64,000 bases of DNA, taken from assembly GCF_025751575.1 (NCBI RefSeq), contig NZ_JAOWLA010000011.1, positions 1 to 64,000 on the forward strand. The letters are read 5' to 3'. The DNA is from Albidovulum sediminicola (GTDB lineage Bacteria; Pseudomonadota; Alphaproteobacteria; Rhodobacterales; Rhodobacteraceae). The translations under genes and the position numbers were made by a program. This document shows positions 33,567 through 43,791 of the stretch, one piece after another; the stretch's first letter is position 1, and every line of letters begins with the position of its first letter. The notes under the pieces were generated by a model that made no database searches, was not told the origin of the DNA, and saw nothing but the letters and a program-made list of their open reading frames with translations.

Positions 33567-35660
33567 ATGCGCCCACAGACAGCCGCGCGCGACGCCGCGC
33601 TTGATCACGCCCTGCACGACCCGCTTGCCGCGGGCTTTCCGAAAGGGGCGCAGGGAAGGCTCCTGTTCTGGATCGCGGTGGTCTTTTCCCTGTTCCAGAT
33701 CGCGACCGCCGCGCATTTCCTCGACATGCCAAGCCAGGTGACGCGGGCGATCCATGTCGGATTCCTGGGGCTTCTGGCCTTTCCGCTGATCGCCCTGGTC
33801 GGCAATCGCGGCCCGATCGCCCTGACGCTTGCCTGGATCGCGGCGCTCGCCGCGGTGGTCGTGGCGGGGTATCAATGGTGGGAATACGTGCCGCTTCTGA
33901 TGCGGGCGGGCGATCCCCTTGGGCGCGACGTCGTGCTGGGTGTGATCGCGCTTTTCCTGGTCTTTGCCGCCGCCTGGGTGCTGATGGGGCCTGCCCTGCC
34001 GATCATCGCCGGGACGTTCCTGGCCTACTGCTTCTTCGGCCAGCACCTGCCCTCGCCGCTCAACCATCGCGGCTACGACTTCGCGCAGGTCGTCGATCAC
34101 ATGGCCTACGGGACCGAGGGGATCTACGGCATCCCGGTCTATGTCTCCTCGACCTATATCTTCCTGTTCATCCTCTTCGGCGCCTTCCTGGAAAAGGCCG
34201 GGATGATCAAGCTGTTCACCGATGTCTCCATGGGGCTTGTCGGGCACAAGATCGGCGGCCCGGCCAAGGTCGCCGTACTGTCCTCGGGGCTGATGGGCAC
34301 GATCTCGGGCTCGGGCGTCGCCAACGTGGTCACCACGGGCCAGTTCACGATCCCGCTGATGAAGCGCTTCGGCTACCGGCCCGCCTTTGCCGGAGGGGTC
34401 GAAAGCACGGCCTCGATGGGGGGGCAACTCATGCCCCCGGTGATGGGCGCCGTCGCCTTCATCATGGCCGAGACGCTGGGCGTGGAGTATGTGGAGGTCG
34501 TCACGGCCGCCGTGATCCCCGCGATTCTCTATTTCGGCTCCGCCTTCTGGATGGTGCATCTGGAGGCCGGCCGCGCCGGTCTGACCGGGTTGGCCCGGTC
34601 CGAACTCCCCTCGCCCCTGCGGGCGGTGAAGGACGGCTGGCACCTGCTTTTCCCGCTGGCGGCCCTCGTCTACCTTCTGTTCTCGGGCTATACGCCGCTT
34701 TTCGCGGGCACCACGGGGCTGGCGCTGACGCTGGTGCTGATCCTTGGGGCCTCGGCCGCGCTGGGTCTGCCGGAGGGCTGGATCAGGATCTTGTTCTGGA
34801 TCGGGCTGGGGCTGCTGGCGGCCACGTCGCTGAAGCTCGGCATCGGCATCGTCGCGATTGCCATCGCCGCGCTGATCGCCTGGAACGCCCTGTCGAAGGG
34901 CGGGCGGGAGACGCTGATCCTGTGCCGCGACAGTCTGGCAGACGGCGCGCGCACCGCGATCCCGGTGGGTGTAGCCTGCGCGCTTGTCGGCGTGATCATC
35001 GGGACGATGACCCTGACCGGGGCGGCCAACACCTTCGGGCAGTTCATCGTCAGCGTGGGCGACAAGTCGCTGTTCCTGTCGCTGGTGCTGACCATGCTGA
35101 CCTGCATCGTTCTGGGCATGGGGATCCCGACGATCCCGAACTACATCATCACCTCCTCGATCGCGGGGCCGGCACTTCTGGGGCTGGGCGTGCCGTTGAT
35201 CGTCAGCCACATGTTCGTCTTCTACTTCGGCATCCTCGCCGACCTGACGCCGCCGGTGGCGCTGGCCTGTTTCGCGGCGGCCCCCATCGCCAAGGAAAAC
35301 GGGCTGAAGATCTCGCTCAACGCGGTGAAGATCGCGGCGGCGGGCTTCGTGATCCCCTTCATGGCGGTCTATACCCCGGCGCTGATGCTGCAACCCGGCG
35401 GCCCGCTGGCCGAGGCGGTGGGCTTTATCCCGGCCGTTGCCTATGTGGTCGCGAAGGCCGTGATCTCCATCGGGTTCTGGGGCGCGGCGGTCATCGGGTG
35501 GCTGGGCCGGCCGCTCGCGCTGTGGGAACGCGCGCTGGCGATGGCCGCGGCCTTCACCCTGATCGCCGCCCTGCCCCTGACGGATGAGGCAGGCTTCATC
35601 CTGGCCGCGGCCTTCGCGCTTCGTCTGTGGCTGACGCGGGCCAAGGTGCCCGCGGCATGA
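33567..35660 (+). CDS. TRAP transporter fused permease (TAXI-type, DctQM fusion)
   Basis: A 697-residue membrane protein with about 16-19 helices, in which the small (DctQ-like, about residues 25-150) and large (DctM-like, about 160-620) subunits are fused as is usual for TAXI systems. Typical motifs are GSGVANVVTTGQFTIPLMKR (about 249) and GGQLMPPVMGAVAF, then GMGIPTIPNYIITSSI in the second half. GGGGAGGA sits 6 bases before ATG 33567. It couples ligand import to an ion gradient (sodium or proton). The stop overlaps the start of the DUF1850 gene. Confidence 0.94.
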   Translation: MRPQTAARDAALDHALHDPLAAGFPKGAQGRLLFWIAVVFSLFQIATAAHFLDMPSQVTRAIHVGFLGLLAFPLIALVGNRGPIALTLAWIAALAAVVVAGYQWWEYVPLLMRAGDPLGRDVVLGVIALFLVFAAAWVLMGPALPIIAGTFLAYCFFGQHLPSPLNHRGYDFAQVVDHMAYGTEGIYGIPVYVSSTYIFLFILFGAFLEKAGMIKLFTDVSMGLVGHKIGGPAKVAVLSSGLMGTISGSGVANVVTTGQFTIPLMKRFGYRPAFAGGVESTASMGGQLMPPVMGAVAFIMAETLGVEYVEVVTAAVIPAILYFGSAFWMVHLEAGRAGLTGLARSELPSPLRAVKDGWHLLFPLAALVYLLFSGYTPLFAGTTGLALTLVLILGASAALGLPEGWIRILFWIGLGLLAATSLKLGIGIVAIAIAALIAWNALSKGGRETLILCRDSLADGARTAIPVGVACALVGVIIGTMTLTGAANTFGQFIVSVGDKSLFLSLVLTMLTCIVLGMGIPTIPNYIITSSIAGPALLGLGVPLIVSHMFVFYFGILADLTPPVALACFAAAPIAKENGLKISLNAVKIAAAGFVIPFMAVYTPALMLQPGGPLAEAVGFIPAVAYVVAKAVISIGFWGAAVIGWLGRPLALWERALAMAAAFTLIAALPLTDEAGFILAAAFALRLWLTRAKVPAA

Positions 35661-36022
35661 CCGCTTGCCTGATGGCCGGGGCGCTGATGCTGGCCCTGCC
35701 TGCGTCGTCCTTCACGCTCGAATGGACGCACTCGGTCGAAAAGACCGCCTGGAGGGAGGAGTGGCACGTCGAGGGCGGCGCGTTGCATTTGGACCGGGCG
35801 ATGGTGAAAGGGTCCGGTGCCGGGATGGAGCCGGGCGAGGGCGCGGTGCTTGAGGACGGCTGGTGGGTCTGGCGGCCCGACCTGCCGCCGCAGGCCGAAC
35901 TGTTACTGGCGGCTTCGGGCGCGACGATCTCGGCCTGGCGGCTCTGTTCGGCGGTCGAATGCCATGAGCTTGGCGCCGCCCCCGGGGCGGCGTTGCATCT
36001 GGCGCCCTGCCCCGCGCCCTGA
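35657..36022 (+). CDS. DUF1850 domain-containing small protein of TAXI-TRAP operon
   Basis: A 121-residue protein with an N-terminal signal (MTACLMAGALMLALPASSFT). The DUF1850 pattern FTLEWTHSVEKTAWREEWHV is followed by MVKGSGAGMEPGEGA and WWVWRPDLPP. The family is consistently found just after TAXI permeases; its function is unknown, perhaps an envelope accessory. Its ATG (35657) overlaps the permease stop (ATGA). Three cysteines lie near the C-terminus (CSAVEC and PC), a possible disulphide. Confidence 0.85.
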   Translation: MTACLMAGALMLALPASSFTLEWTHSVEKTAWREEWHVEGGALHLDRAMVKGSGAGMEPGEGAVLEDGWWVWRPDLPPQAELLLAASGATISAWRLCSAVECHELGAAPGAALHLAPCPAP

Positions 36023-36066
36023 GCGCCGCTTTTCATTGCGCAACCCGCGCGTTTGGGTCTTTCTGG

Positions 36067-37871
36067 ATGAATGAGAACCCGCCTCCCCGCCCCCCGACGC
36101 CAGCGCAAGGCGGCCGCCCCGACATGACCGGCCTGCGCGTGCTTGGCCTTCTGGCGGCCGTGGGGCTTGCGGCGGCGCTCATCGCCTATGCGATGGCCGA
36201 ACGCGTCCTTCTGGCCGATCTCGACACGCAACTGGACCGCTCGCTGATCCTGTCGTCCCGCGCCGTGGAGTCCGAGATCGAGCGGCTGCGCCCGCTGCCC
36301 GACATCGCGGCGGAGGATGCGCGCATCCGGGCGGCCGTCGGGGCGCCGCGCGACGCGCAGGCGATCGACACCGCGAACCGCTATCTTGAGGCGATCGCGG
36401 GCCATAGCGGCGCGGACCAGCTTTACCTGATGGACGCGACCGGCCTGACCGTCGCCGCGTCGAACTGGAACACGCCGGAAAGCTTCGTCGGCCAGCGCTA
36501 CGACTTCCGCCCCTACTTCAAGCGCGCCCTCGCCTCGGGCCGGGGGACCTATTACGGCATCGGCGCGACGACACGGCGGGCGGGCTACTTCCAGTCGTTG
36601 CGCATCGATGCGCCGGGCGGGACGACCGGCGTCCTTGTCGTCAAGATCGAGCTTCAGTCGCTCCAGGACACCTGGCGCAGCGCCGAGCTTGCGACCGCCG
36701 TCGCCGACCGGGACGGGGTGATCTTCCTGTCGGGCGTGGACGACTGGCTTTACCGGCCGCTGTCGCCGCTTCCCGCCGGGGCACTGACGGCGCTGACCTC
36801 GGCGCGCACCTACGACGGGGCCGCGCTCGATACGGCCGCGCCGTTGTTGCAAGCCGGAACCATCCAGGACGCCGAGGGCGCGCCCATGCGCCTGCGCAGC
36901 GCGCCCATCGCGCGGGAGGGCTGGACGCTGCTGGCCGCCGCGCCGCTCGCGCCCGTGCGCGCCTCGGCACGGCTCTGGGCGGCGGCGGCGGCGCTGGTTG
37001 CCGCACTTCTGACCGGAACGGTGAAGATCTGGCGCCAGCGGCACGAGCTGACACAACTCCGGCTGCGCCAGTCCGCCATGCTCGAAACCCAGGTGGCCGA
37101 GCGCACCGCCGATCTGGCGCGGGAGGTGGAAGCGCGCAAGCGCACCGAGGCAGACCTGCGCGCGGCGCAAGACAGCCTGATCCAGTCGGCCAAGATGGCC
37201 GCCCTCGGCCGCATGTCGGCGGCGATCGTTCATGAGGTCAGCCAGCCGCTCGCCGCGATGGAGGCGACGCTGGCCGCCGCGGACCTGACCCTGCCCGAAG
37301 GGGACACCCGCACCGGCCCGCGGATCGAGACCGCGCGCGGCCTGATCCGGCGCATGCAGCGCACGGTCAAGAACCTCAAGTCCTTCGGCCGCCGCGCCCC
37401 TTCGACGCCCGAGATCGTCGATCTGCGCCAGGTCGTTGCAAATGCGCTTGAGATCGTGGCGCCCCGCGCACGAACGCTGGGTGTCACGCCGCAGGTCACG
37501 GGGAGCGACGCCCCCCTTCGCGCGCGCGTCGGTCCCGTCAGGATGGAACAGGTCTGCGTGAACCTGCTTCTCAATGCGCTCGACGCCGTGGCCGAGAATG
37601 GCGGCACGGTTCAGCTGCGGCTTGGACCCGGCCCGGTGCTTTCGGTCCTCGACACCGGCCCCGGCATCCCGGCCGACCGCCTTTCGCAGGTCTGGGAGCC
37701 GTTCTTTTCCACCAAGACCGGCGGCGAGGGGTTGGGGCTGGGCCTTTCCATCTCGCGCGAGATCGTGGAGGAATTCGGCGGCCGGATGGAGATCCAGTCG
37801 CCCCCCGGCCTCGGGACGGAGGTCAAGGTCAGCTTGCCGCCCGTGGAAGATGACCGGAAGGAGGACGCGGC

Positions 37872-37875
<4 letters not shown>
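36067..37875 (+). CDS. sensor histidine kinase (DctB-like)
   Basis: A 602-residue membrane kinase. Helix 1 is at about residues 23-42 (LRVLGLLAAVGLAAALIAYAM), followed by a periplasmic double-Cache-like sensor (about 45-295) and helix 2 at about 300-318. A HisKA H-box MSAAIVHEVSQPLAAMEA has phospho-acceptor H at about 389, then comes an HATPase domain with NLLLNALDAV, DTGPGIP and GGEGLGLGLSISREIV. This arrangement is typical of DctB, the C4-dicarboxylate sensor. It overlaps the response regulator by 4 bp and follows the TAXI operon by 44 bases, so it probably senses that transporter's substrate. An in-frame ATG 36124 is an alternative start. Confidence 0.93.
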
Positions 37876-39200
<1,325 letters not shown>

Positions 39201-39215
39201 GACCGCCCCGGCCGG

Positions 39216-40148
39216 CTACGACGCCAGTTCCAGCCCCTCGGTCGCGCGGGCCAGATCGGCCTTGCAGCGGGCGATGATGAAATCGGTAAAGGCGCGGATC
39301 TTGGGATCGCGCAGGCGCCGGTGCTGGGTCAGGCAGGTCAGCTGCACCGGCAGCGGCGGGGTTGCCCGCGCGACCGGAACCAGGCGGCCCTCGCGCAGAT
39401 GCTCGGCCACCTCGAAGATCGGCTTGAGGATGATGCCCCGCCCATCCAGAGCCCACCCCGTCAGCACGTCGCCGTCGTCGGTCTCGAACGGGCCGGAAAC
39501 GTCGTAGCGGCGCGGGCCCTCTGCGGTGACCAGCGTCCACTGGAATTCACGCGCGCCGGGGAAGCGCAGGTTCAGGCAGGCGTGGCCGTCGCGGATCAGC
39601 GCCTCCCCGTCCGCCGGATCGCCACGCCGCGCGATGTAGGAGGGGGCGGCACAAAGGATGCGCGGGCAATCGGCCACAAGGCGCATCTTCAGCGTGCTGT
39701 CCTCAAGCATGCCAAGGTGGAAGGCCATGTCGAGCCCCTCGCCGATCACGTCGATCATCCGGTCCGACAGCCGCAGCCGCACGTCGATCTGCGAATACTG
39801 ATCCTTGAAGGACGGGACATGTGAGGCGATGAAACGCCGCCCGACGCCCAGGGGAGCGGCCACGAAGATCGTGCCCCTGAGGTTCTGGGTCGAGGTCATG
39901 ACCGCCGCCTCGGCCTCATCGATGGCGTCAAGCACCTTGCGCGCGCCCTCGTAGAAAAGCCGCCCGTTCTCGGTCGGCTTCAGCCGCCGCGTGGTGCGGT
40001 TGAAAAGCCGTATCCCGAGATGCCGTTCCAGATCCGCGATCCGGGCCGATGCGACGGCCGGAGAGGTGCGCTGGTCCCGCGCGGCCGCGCTCATGTTGCC
40101 CAGTTCATAGACCCGGACGAACATCTTCAGGTTGTTGACATAGGACAT
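39216..40148 (-). CDS. LysR-family transcriptional regulator
   Basis: A 310-residue protein. The N-terminal winged helix (about 1-65) has AARDQRTSPAVASARIADLERHLGIRLFNRTTRRLKPTE, the LysR recognition region. A LysR substrate-binding domain follows (about 92-300) with PLGVGRRFIASHVPSFKDQY and GRGIILKPIFEVAEHLREG. The chosen start at 40148 (MSYVNNLK) has GGGAGGGCG before it. It is divergent from puuD (117-base gap), so regulation of purine or urate catabolism is likely; it may instead act on distant genes. Confidence 0.93.
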   Translation of the reverse strand: MSYVNNLKMFVRVYELGNMSAAARDQRTSPAVASARIADLERHLGIRLFNRTTRRLKPTENGRLFYEGARKVLDAIDEAEAAVMTSTQNLRGTIFVAAPLGVGRRFIASHVPSFKDQYSQIDVRLRLSDRMIDVIGEGLDMAFHLGMLEDSTLKMRLVADCPRILCAAPSYIARRGDPADGEALIRDGHACLNLRFPGAREFQWTLVTAEGPRRYDVSGPFETDDGDVLTGWALDGRGIILKPIFEVAEHLREGRLVPVARATPPLPVQLTCLTQHRRLRDPKIRAFTDFIIARCKADLARATEGLELAS

Positions 40149-40264
40149 CCGCGCCCTCCCGCCGCATTCTTTGGGTATCTTTGAAAGTTCTGCGGCATTC
40201 AAAGGATTATCAGGAAGATCGCTTTCGGTATAGCGTAAAGCCCAAAGCCGCGGAGGGATCTGGC

Positions 40265-41491
40265 ATGTACGACTTCATCGTCCTGAGCGAATGGCTCGAA
40301 TTCGCCGTGCGCTGGCTGCACGTGATCACGGCCATCGCCTGGATCGGGTCAAGCTTCTACTTCATCGCGCTCGACCTTGGCCTGCACCGCGACCGCAACC
40401 TCGCCTCCGGCGCGGATGGCGAGGAATGGCAGGTCCACGGCGGCGGCTTCTACCATATCCAGAAGTACCTCGTGGCGCCGGAAACGATGCCCTCGGACCT
40501 GATCTGGTTCAAATGGGAAAGCTACGCGACCTGGCTTTCGGGCTTCGCACTGCTTTGCCTCGTTTACTACCTGGGCGCCGACCTTTACCTGGTCGATCCC
40601 AATGTGCTCGACATTCCGGTCTGGCAGGCGATCGGCATCTCGCTGGCCTCGCTCGCGGTGGGCTGGCTGCTTTACGACACGCTCTGCAAGTCGCCGATGG
40701 GGGATAACCCGACGGCGCTGATGGTGCTGCTTTACCTCATCCTGGTCGCGCTGGCCTGGTTCTACACGCAGGTCTTCACCGGCCGCGCGGCACTGCTGCA
40801 TCTTGGCGCGATCACCGCGACGATCATGTCCGCCAACGTCTTCATGGTCATCATTCCCAACCAGAAGGTCGTGGTCGCCGACCTGATCGCGGGCCGGGCA
40901 CCCGACCCGAAATACGGCAAGATCGCCAAGCTGCGCTCGACCCACAACAACTACCTGACGCTGCCTGTCATCTTCATGATGCTGTCGAACCACTACCCGC
41001 TGGCGTTCGCGACCGAGTACAACTGGATCCTCGCCAGCCTCGTGTTCCTGATGGGGGTCACGATCCGGCACTGGTTCAACACCCGCCACGCCCGCAAAGG
41101 CAGCCCGACCTGGACCTGGGCGGCAACGGTGGTCCTGTTCCTGACCGTCGCCTGGCTGTCCACCGCGCCGATGTTCCGGGCCGAGGACAGCGAGACGGTG
41201 GAGCTGACCCCGGCGGGGCAGAGGTTCGCCGCGGCCGAGCATTTCGAGGAGGTTTCGGACATCGTCCTTGGCCGCTGCTCGATGTGCCACGCGGCGGAGC
41301 CCGCCTATGACGGCATCCCTTGGGCCCCCAAGGGCGTCATCCTCGAGACCCCGGTTCAGGTCGCCAACTGGGCGCGGGAGATCTATGTGCAGGCCGGGGC
41401 CAGCCACGCCATGCCGCCCGCCAATGTGTCCTATATCGAACCCGAGGAGCGGGCGAAGATCGTCGCCTGGTATCGCGGCGCGGCGGGCTGA
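40265..41491 (+). CDS. puuD: urate hydroxylase PuuD, membrane subunit with C-terminal cytochrome c
   Basis: A 408-residue membrane protein. The N-terminal region EWLEFAVRWLHVITAIAWIGSSFYFIALD and eight helices match PuuD, which oxidises urate to 5-hydroxyisourate in bacteria lacking soluble uricase. A cytochrome-c domain follows (from about 325) with CSMCH haem motif (C338, C341, H342). Electrons pass from urate to the respiratory chain, so no hydrogen peroxide forms. GGAGGG precedes ATG 40265. Usual partners for hydroxyisourate and allantoin processing are not in the window. The LysR gene is divergent. Confidence 0.93.
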   Translation: MYDFIVLSEWLEFAVRWLHVITAIAWIGSSFYFIALDLGLHRDRNLASGADGEEWQVHGGGFYHIQKYLVAPETMPSDLIWFKWESYATWLSGFALLCLVYYLGADLYLVDPNVLDIPVWQAIGISLASLAVGWLLYDTLCKSPMGDNPTALMVLLYLILVALAWFYTQVFTGRAALLHLGAITATIMSANVFMVIIPNQKVVVADLIAGRAPDPKYGKIAKLRSTHNNYLTLPVIFMMLSNHYPLAFATEYNWILASLVFLMGVTIRHWFNTRHARKGSPTWTWAATVVLFLTVAWLSTAPMFRAEDSETVELTPAGQRFAAAEHFEEVSDIVLGRCSMCHAAEPAYDGIPWAPKGVILETPVQVANWAREIYVQAGASHAMPPANVSYIEPEERAKIVAWYRGAAG

Positions 41492-41595
41492 GACGACAGA
41501 CCGAACGCGCCATAACGACAAAGGGCCGGGGACCGCTGCTGCCGCGAGCGCGGCAATAGACCTAATGATTTCCTTTTCCGGCCTCATATCCTTTT

Positions 41596-41619
41596 TGCGA
41601 GGCGTAAATGTGCCTCGCA
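41596..41619. repeat. perfect 8-bp inverted repeat downstream of puuD
   Basis: TGCGAGGC and GCCTCGCA pair across the loop GTAAATGT. The stem is perfect, but there is no T-run on the plus strand after it, only a T-rich run before it. It may end puuD transcription or be a leftover of the AT-rich insert that separates puuD from the pseudogene. Confidence 0.4.
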
Positions 41620-41747
41620 TTGGATTATCTGATCTTAAATTTTCATAAGCCTAGCGGCGAAGCCTCTCGCCGCACCGCAAGGCGATGGCTGGGCGCGCGC
41701 GTTTCGAAACGCACACTGATCCAACCGCTTACGCCGAAGCGCCGCCC

Positions 41748-42410
41748 TCAGACGGCGACGCGCATCAGGTGGGGGAACCAGTCTTCCCGCAGGCGCTGGC
41801 CGGGCTGCATCTCATGGCCCGGAAAAGGCGGAGAGGTGCGCCCGGGCCGTTGGACGCAATGGGCGTCCGCGCCGGGAACGGCGCATATAGGCCTCCTGGT
41901 CGGGGTGGAAATCGGTTTCCGCGCGCCAGCGCTTGGGCAAGGCCTCCTTCGGACAGCGATGGATCCGGCGGCACAGCGCAGCGGCGCCTCGTGGACCGGG
42001 TCGAGGGGCGACCAGGAACTGACCGTCTGGCTGCCCTTGACGAAGTAACAGGGGCCGTCCTAGTGCCAGGGCGTGGACTTCGCCGTTCCCGGTCCCTTGA
42101 TCAGGACGTGGTCGTGAAACACTTGCACCGTGTCCCGCCGCATCAGGCGCGCGGCCACCGTTGCCACCTCGGAATTCCCGATCACCTCCCGGAACTCGGA
42201 GATCCGGGTCCAGTGGCAGTCGTCATCGAAGAACCGCCCGCCCTCGCCGGGCTTGAGGTTCTCGGCGGCAGAGGGGCCGGGCTTGGCCAAGTTGCGCTCG
42301 CCCCCGGCGCGAAGCACGTCGGCCCAATCCGTTCAAAGCCCCCGGACCGGCACCGCACCGTCGCGCTCGAGATCTTCGACCACCGAATGCGCAGCCGACG
42401 GCACGCCTTG
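41748..42410 (-). pseudogene. phytanoyl-CoA dioxygenase (PhyH) family, decayed
   Basis: Reverse-strand pieces read as one PhyH-like protein: ENLKPGEGGRFFDDDCHWTR, DTVQVFHDHVLIKGPGTAKS with TPWH, then DGPCYFVKGSQTVSSWSPLDPVHEAPL, and at the end PGRTSPPFPGHEMQPGQRLR. HDH and PWH-D are the iron-ligand neighbourhood of these Fe(II)/2-oxoglutarate oxygenases. TAG at 42060-42062 replaces the Gln normally found in PWHQD, and TGA at 42333-42335 interrupts the N-terminal part. The middle of the C-terminal half is shifted and shortened. It is clearly non-functional. The exact ends are approximate. Confidence 0.75.
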
Positions 42411-42431
42411 CGCCGGGCTTCCCCGCCTATG

Positions 42432-43199
42432 TCAATATCGCGTCGTCATGCGGTAGCCGCGGGCGAAACTCAGCCGCACATGGGTGATCGCGCGGCTCTG
42501 CCACCAGGTCGTCCGCTCGGCCGTGAAGGTCGGCTCGCCGGGCTCGATACCCAGGGCGGCCGCGACATCGACGGTCGCCGCCGCGGCCAGGAAGCTGATC
42601 TCAACCTCCGAATAGGGGACCGCCTGCACCAGCCATTCGTTCGGCCCTTGCAGGGCGAAGTCCGCAGTTTCAGCCTGCGGCAGGGCCTGCAGGTTGATCC
42701 AGCGATCCTCGAACTGGTAGGGCCGCCCGTCGGCCGAATGCAGACAGCGCAGATGCAGCGCGCGGGCGCCGGCGCGAAGCCCAAGGCGGTCGCGCAGCCA
42801 GTCCGGGGCGGGCACGGTCTGCGTCGAAAGAAGGGCGTAGTGATAGGCCGCACCCATGGCGGTGATTTCCGCGCGCACCAGGGGGATCTCGAACCGCGCC
42901 TGGCGCAGGGGCATCGCGCGCACCCGCGTCCCGGCCTTGCGCTTGCGTTCCAGAAGCCCTTCCTCGGTCAGTTCTCGCATCGCCCGGTTGACCGTCGCTC
43001 GCGCGCAGCCGAAGTCCTCGGCCAGGTCGATCTCGCCGGGAACCAGGTCGCCCGGCCCCCAGATCCGCCGCTCGATCCGGCGACGGATCTCGGCCTTCAC
43101 GTCGCGGAAGGATATCTTGTCGCCCCCGGAAGGGTCTGGCGTCTGGTCGGCGGGCATCGCGGATCTGACTTCTGGATTTTGCCGGTGAAGCTGTTTCAT
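42432..43199 (-). CDS. hutC: HutC-type histidine-utilisation repressor (GntR/UTRA)
   Basis: A 255-residue regulator. The winged-helix domain (about 25-95) contains PGEIDLAEDFGCARATVNRAMRELTEEGLLERKRKAGT; the UTRA ligand domain (about 105-250) contains ALHLRCLHSADGRPYQFEDRWI and EPTFTAERTTWWQSRAITH. This matches HutC, which represses hut genes until urocanate binds. It is surrounded by hutD, hutF, hutI, hutH, hutG and hutU. The start codon (43199) coincides with the candidate operator, so HutC should repress itself. Confidence 0.92.
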   Translation of the reverse strand: MKQLHRQNPEVRSAMPADQTPDPSGGDKISFRDVKAEIRRRIERRIWGPGDLVPGEIDLAEDFGCARATVNRAMRELTEEGLLERKRKAGTRVRAMPLRQARFEIPLVRAEITAMGAAYHYALLSTQTVPAPDWLRDRLGLRAGARALHLRCLHSADGRPYQFEDRWINLQALPQAETADFALQGPNEWLVQAVPYSEVEISFLAAAATVDVAAALGIEPGEPTFTAERTTWWQSRAITHVRLSFARGYRMTTRY

Positions 43200-43212
43200 A
43201 TGTATAGACCTA
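43199..43212. promoter_or_regulatory. candidate HutC operator at hutC/hutD start
   Basis: TATGTATAGACCTA matches the perfect palindrome TATGTCTAGACATA found between hutF and hutI at 12 of 14 positions. It overlaps the start codon of hutC and lies 18 bases before hutD, a position that would shut off both genes. The match between two sites in the same regulon makes a real operator likely. Confidence 0.6.
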
Positions 43213-43230
43213 AGCAGAATCGGTGCGCAA

Positions 43231-43770
43231 ATGCGGATATTCGCCCCTGAGGATTTCGACACCCAGCCCTGGAAGAACGGCAGCGGTGTCACCCATGAGA
43301 TCGCGCGCGAGGACCACGGGGCGGGGCTGCTCTGGCGGCTCTCGATCGCGGAGGTCGGAACCGACGGGCCGTTCTCTGCCTTTCCGGGGCTGGCGCGCGT
43401 CCTGACGGTGATCGAGGGCGCGGGTCTGCATCTGCACACGCCCGAGGGGCGGCTGGACGCGCTGCCCCTCGCCCCGGTAGCCTTTTCCGGCGACACGCCG
43501 GTGCGGTCCCGGCTGATCGACGGGCCGGTTCGCGATTTCAACGTGATCTACGATCCCGCCTGGCTTTCCGCGCATGTCGAACAGCCACCCATGGGCCGAT
43601 CGGACTATCCCTTGGCGCCGGGGCATTTCTATGCCTGTCTCGCGCTCGCATCCGGCGTTTCGGTCGATGGCGTCACGCTGCCGACGCTCGGCGTTGCGCA
43701 GTTCGAGGCCGGGCATGTCGAATGCCCGGCCGGTATCGCTGCCCTGCTGGTCCGCTTCGCGCCGTCCTGA
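43231..43770 (+). CDS. hutD: HutD family protein
   Basis: A 179-residue cupin-fold protein of the HutD/Ves family. The opening FDTQPWKNGSGVTHEIA is followed by WRLSIAEVGTDGPFSAFPGLARVLTVIEG, the usual HutD core. In other bacteria HutD is thought to limit hut expression or clear intermediates; the mechanism is not settled. Divergent from hutC with a shared operator-like site; convergent with hutF (gap 21 bases). Confidence 0.93.
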   Translation: MRIFAPEDFDTQPWKNGSGVTHEIAREDHGAGLLWRLSIAEVGTDGPFSAFPGLARVLTVIEGAGLHLHTPEGRLDALPLAPVAFSGDTPVRSRLIDGPVRDFNVIYDPAWLSAHVEQPPMGRSDYPLAPGHFYACLALASGVSVDGVTLPTLGVAQFEAGHVECPAGIAALLVRFAPS

Positions 43771-43791
43771 CCGCAGGACGCGCGGGCGAGA

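Noticed and set aside
32289-35393. 1034-codon reverse-strand frame
   Set aside because: Antisense to the TAXI binding protein and fused permease; low-complexity His/Arg/Asp/Gly composition is a GC artefact.
41596-41619. intrinsic terminator for puuD
   Set aside because: The hairpin has a T-rich tract before it rather than after it on the plus strand, so it was listed only as an inverted repeat.
41685-43250. 521-codon forward frame
   Set aside because: Antisense to the PhyH pseudogene and hutC, which carry recognisable motifs on the reverse strand.
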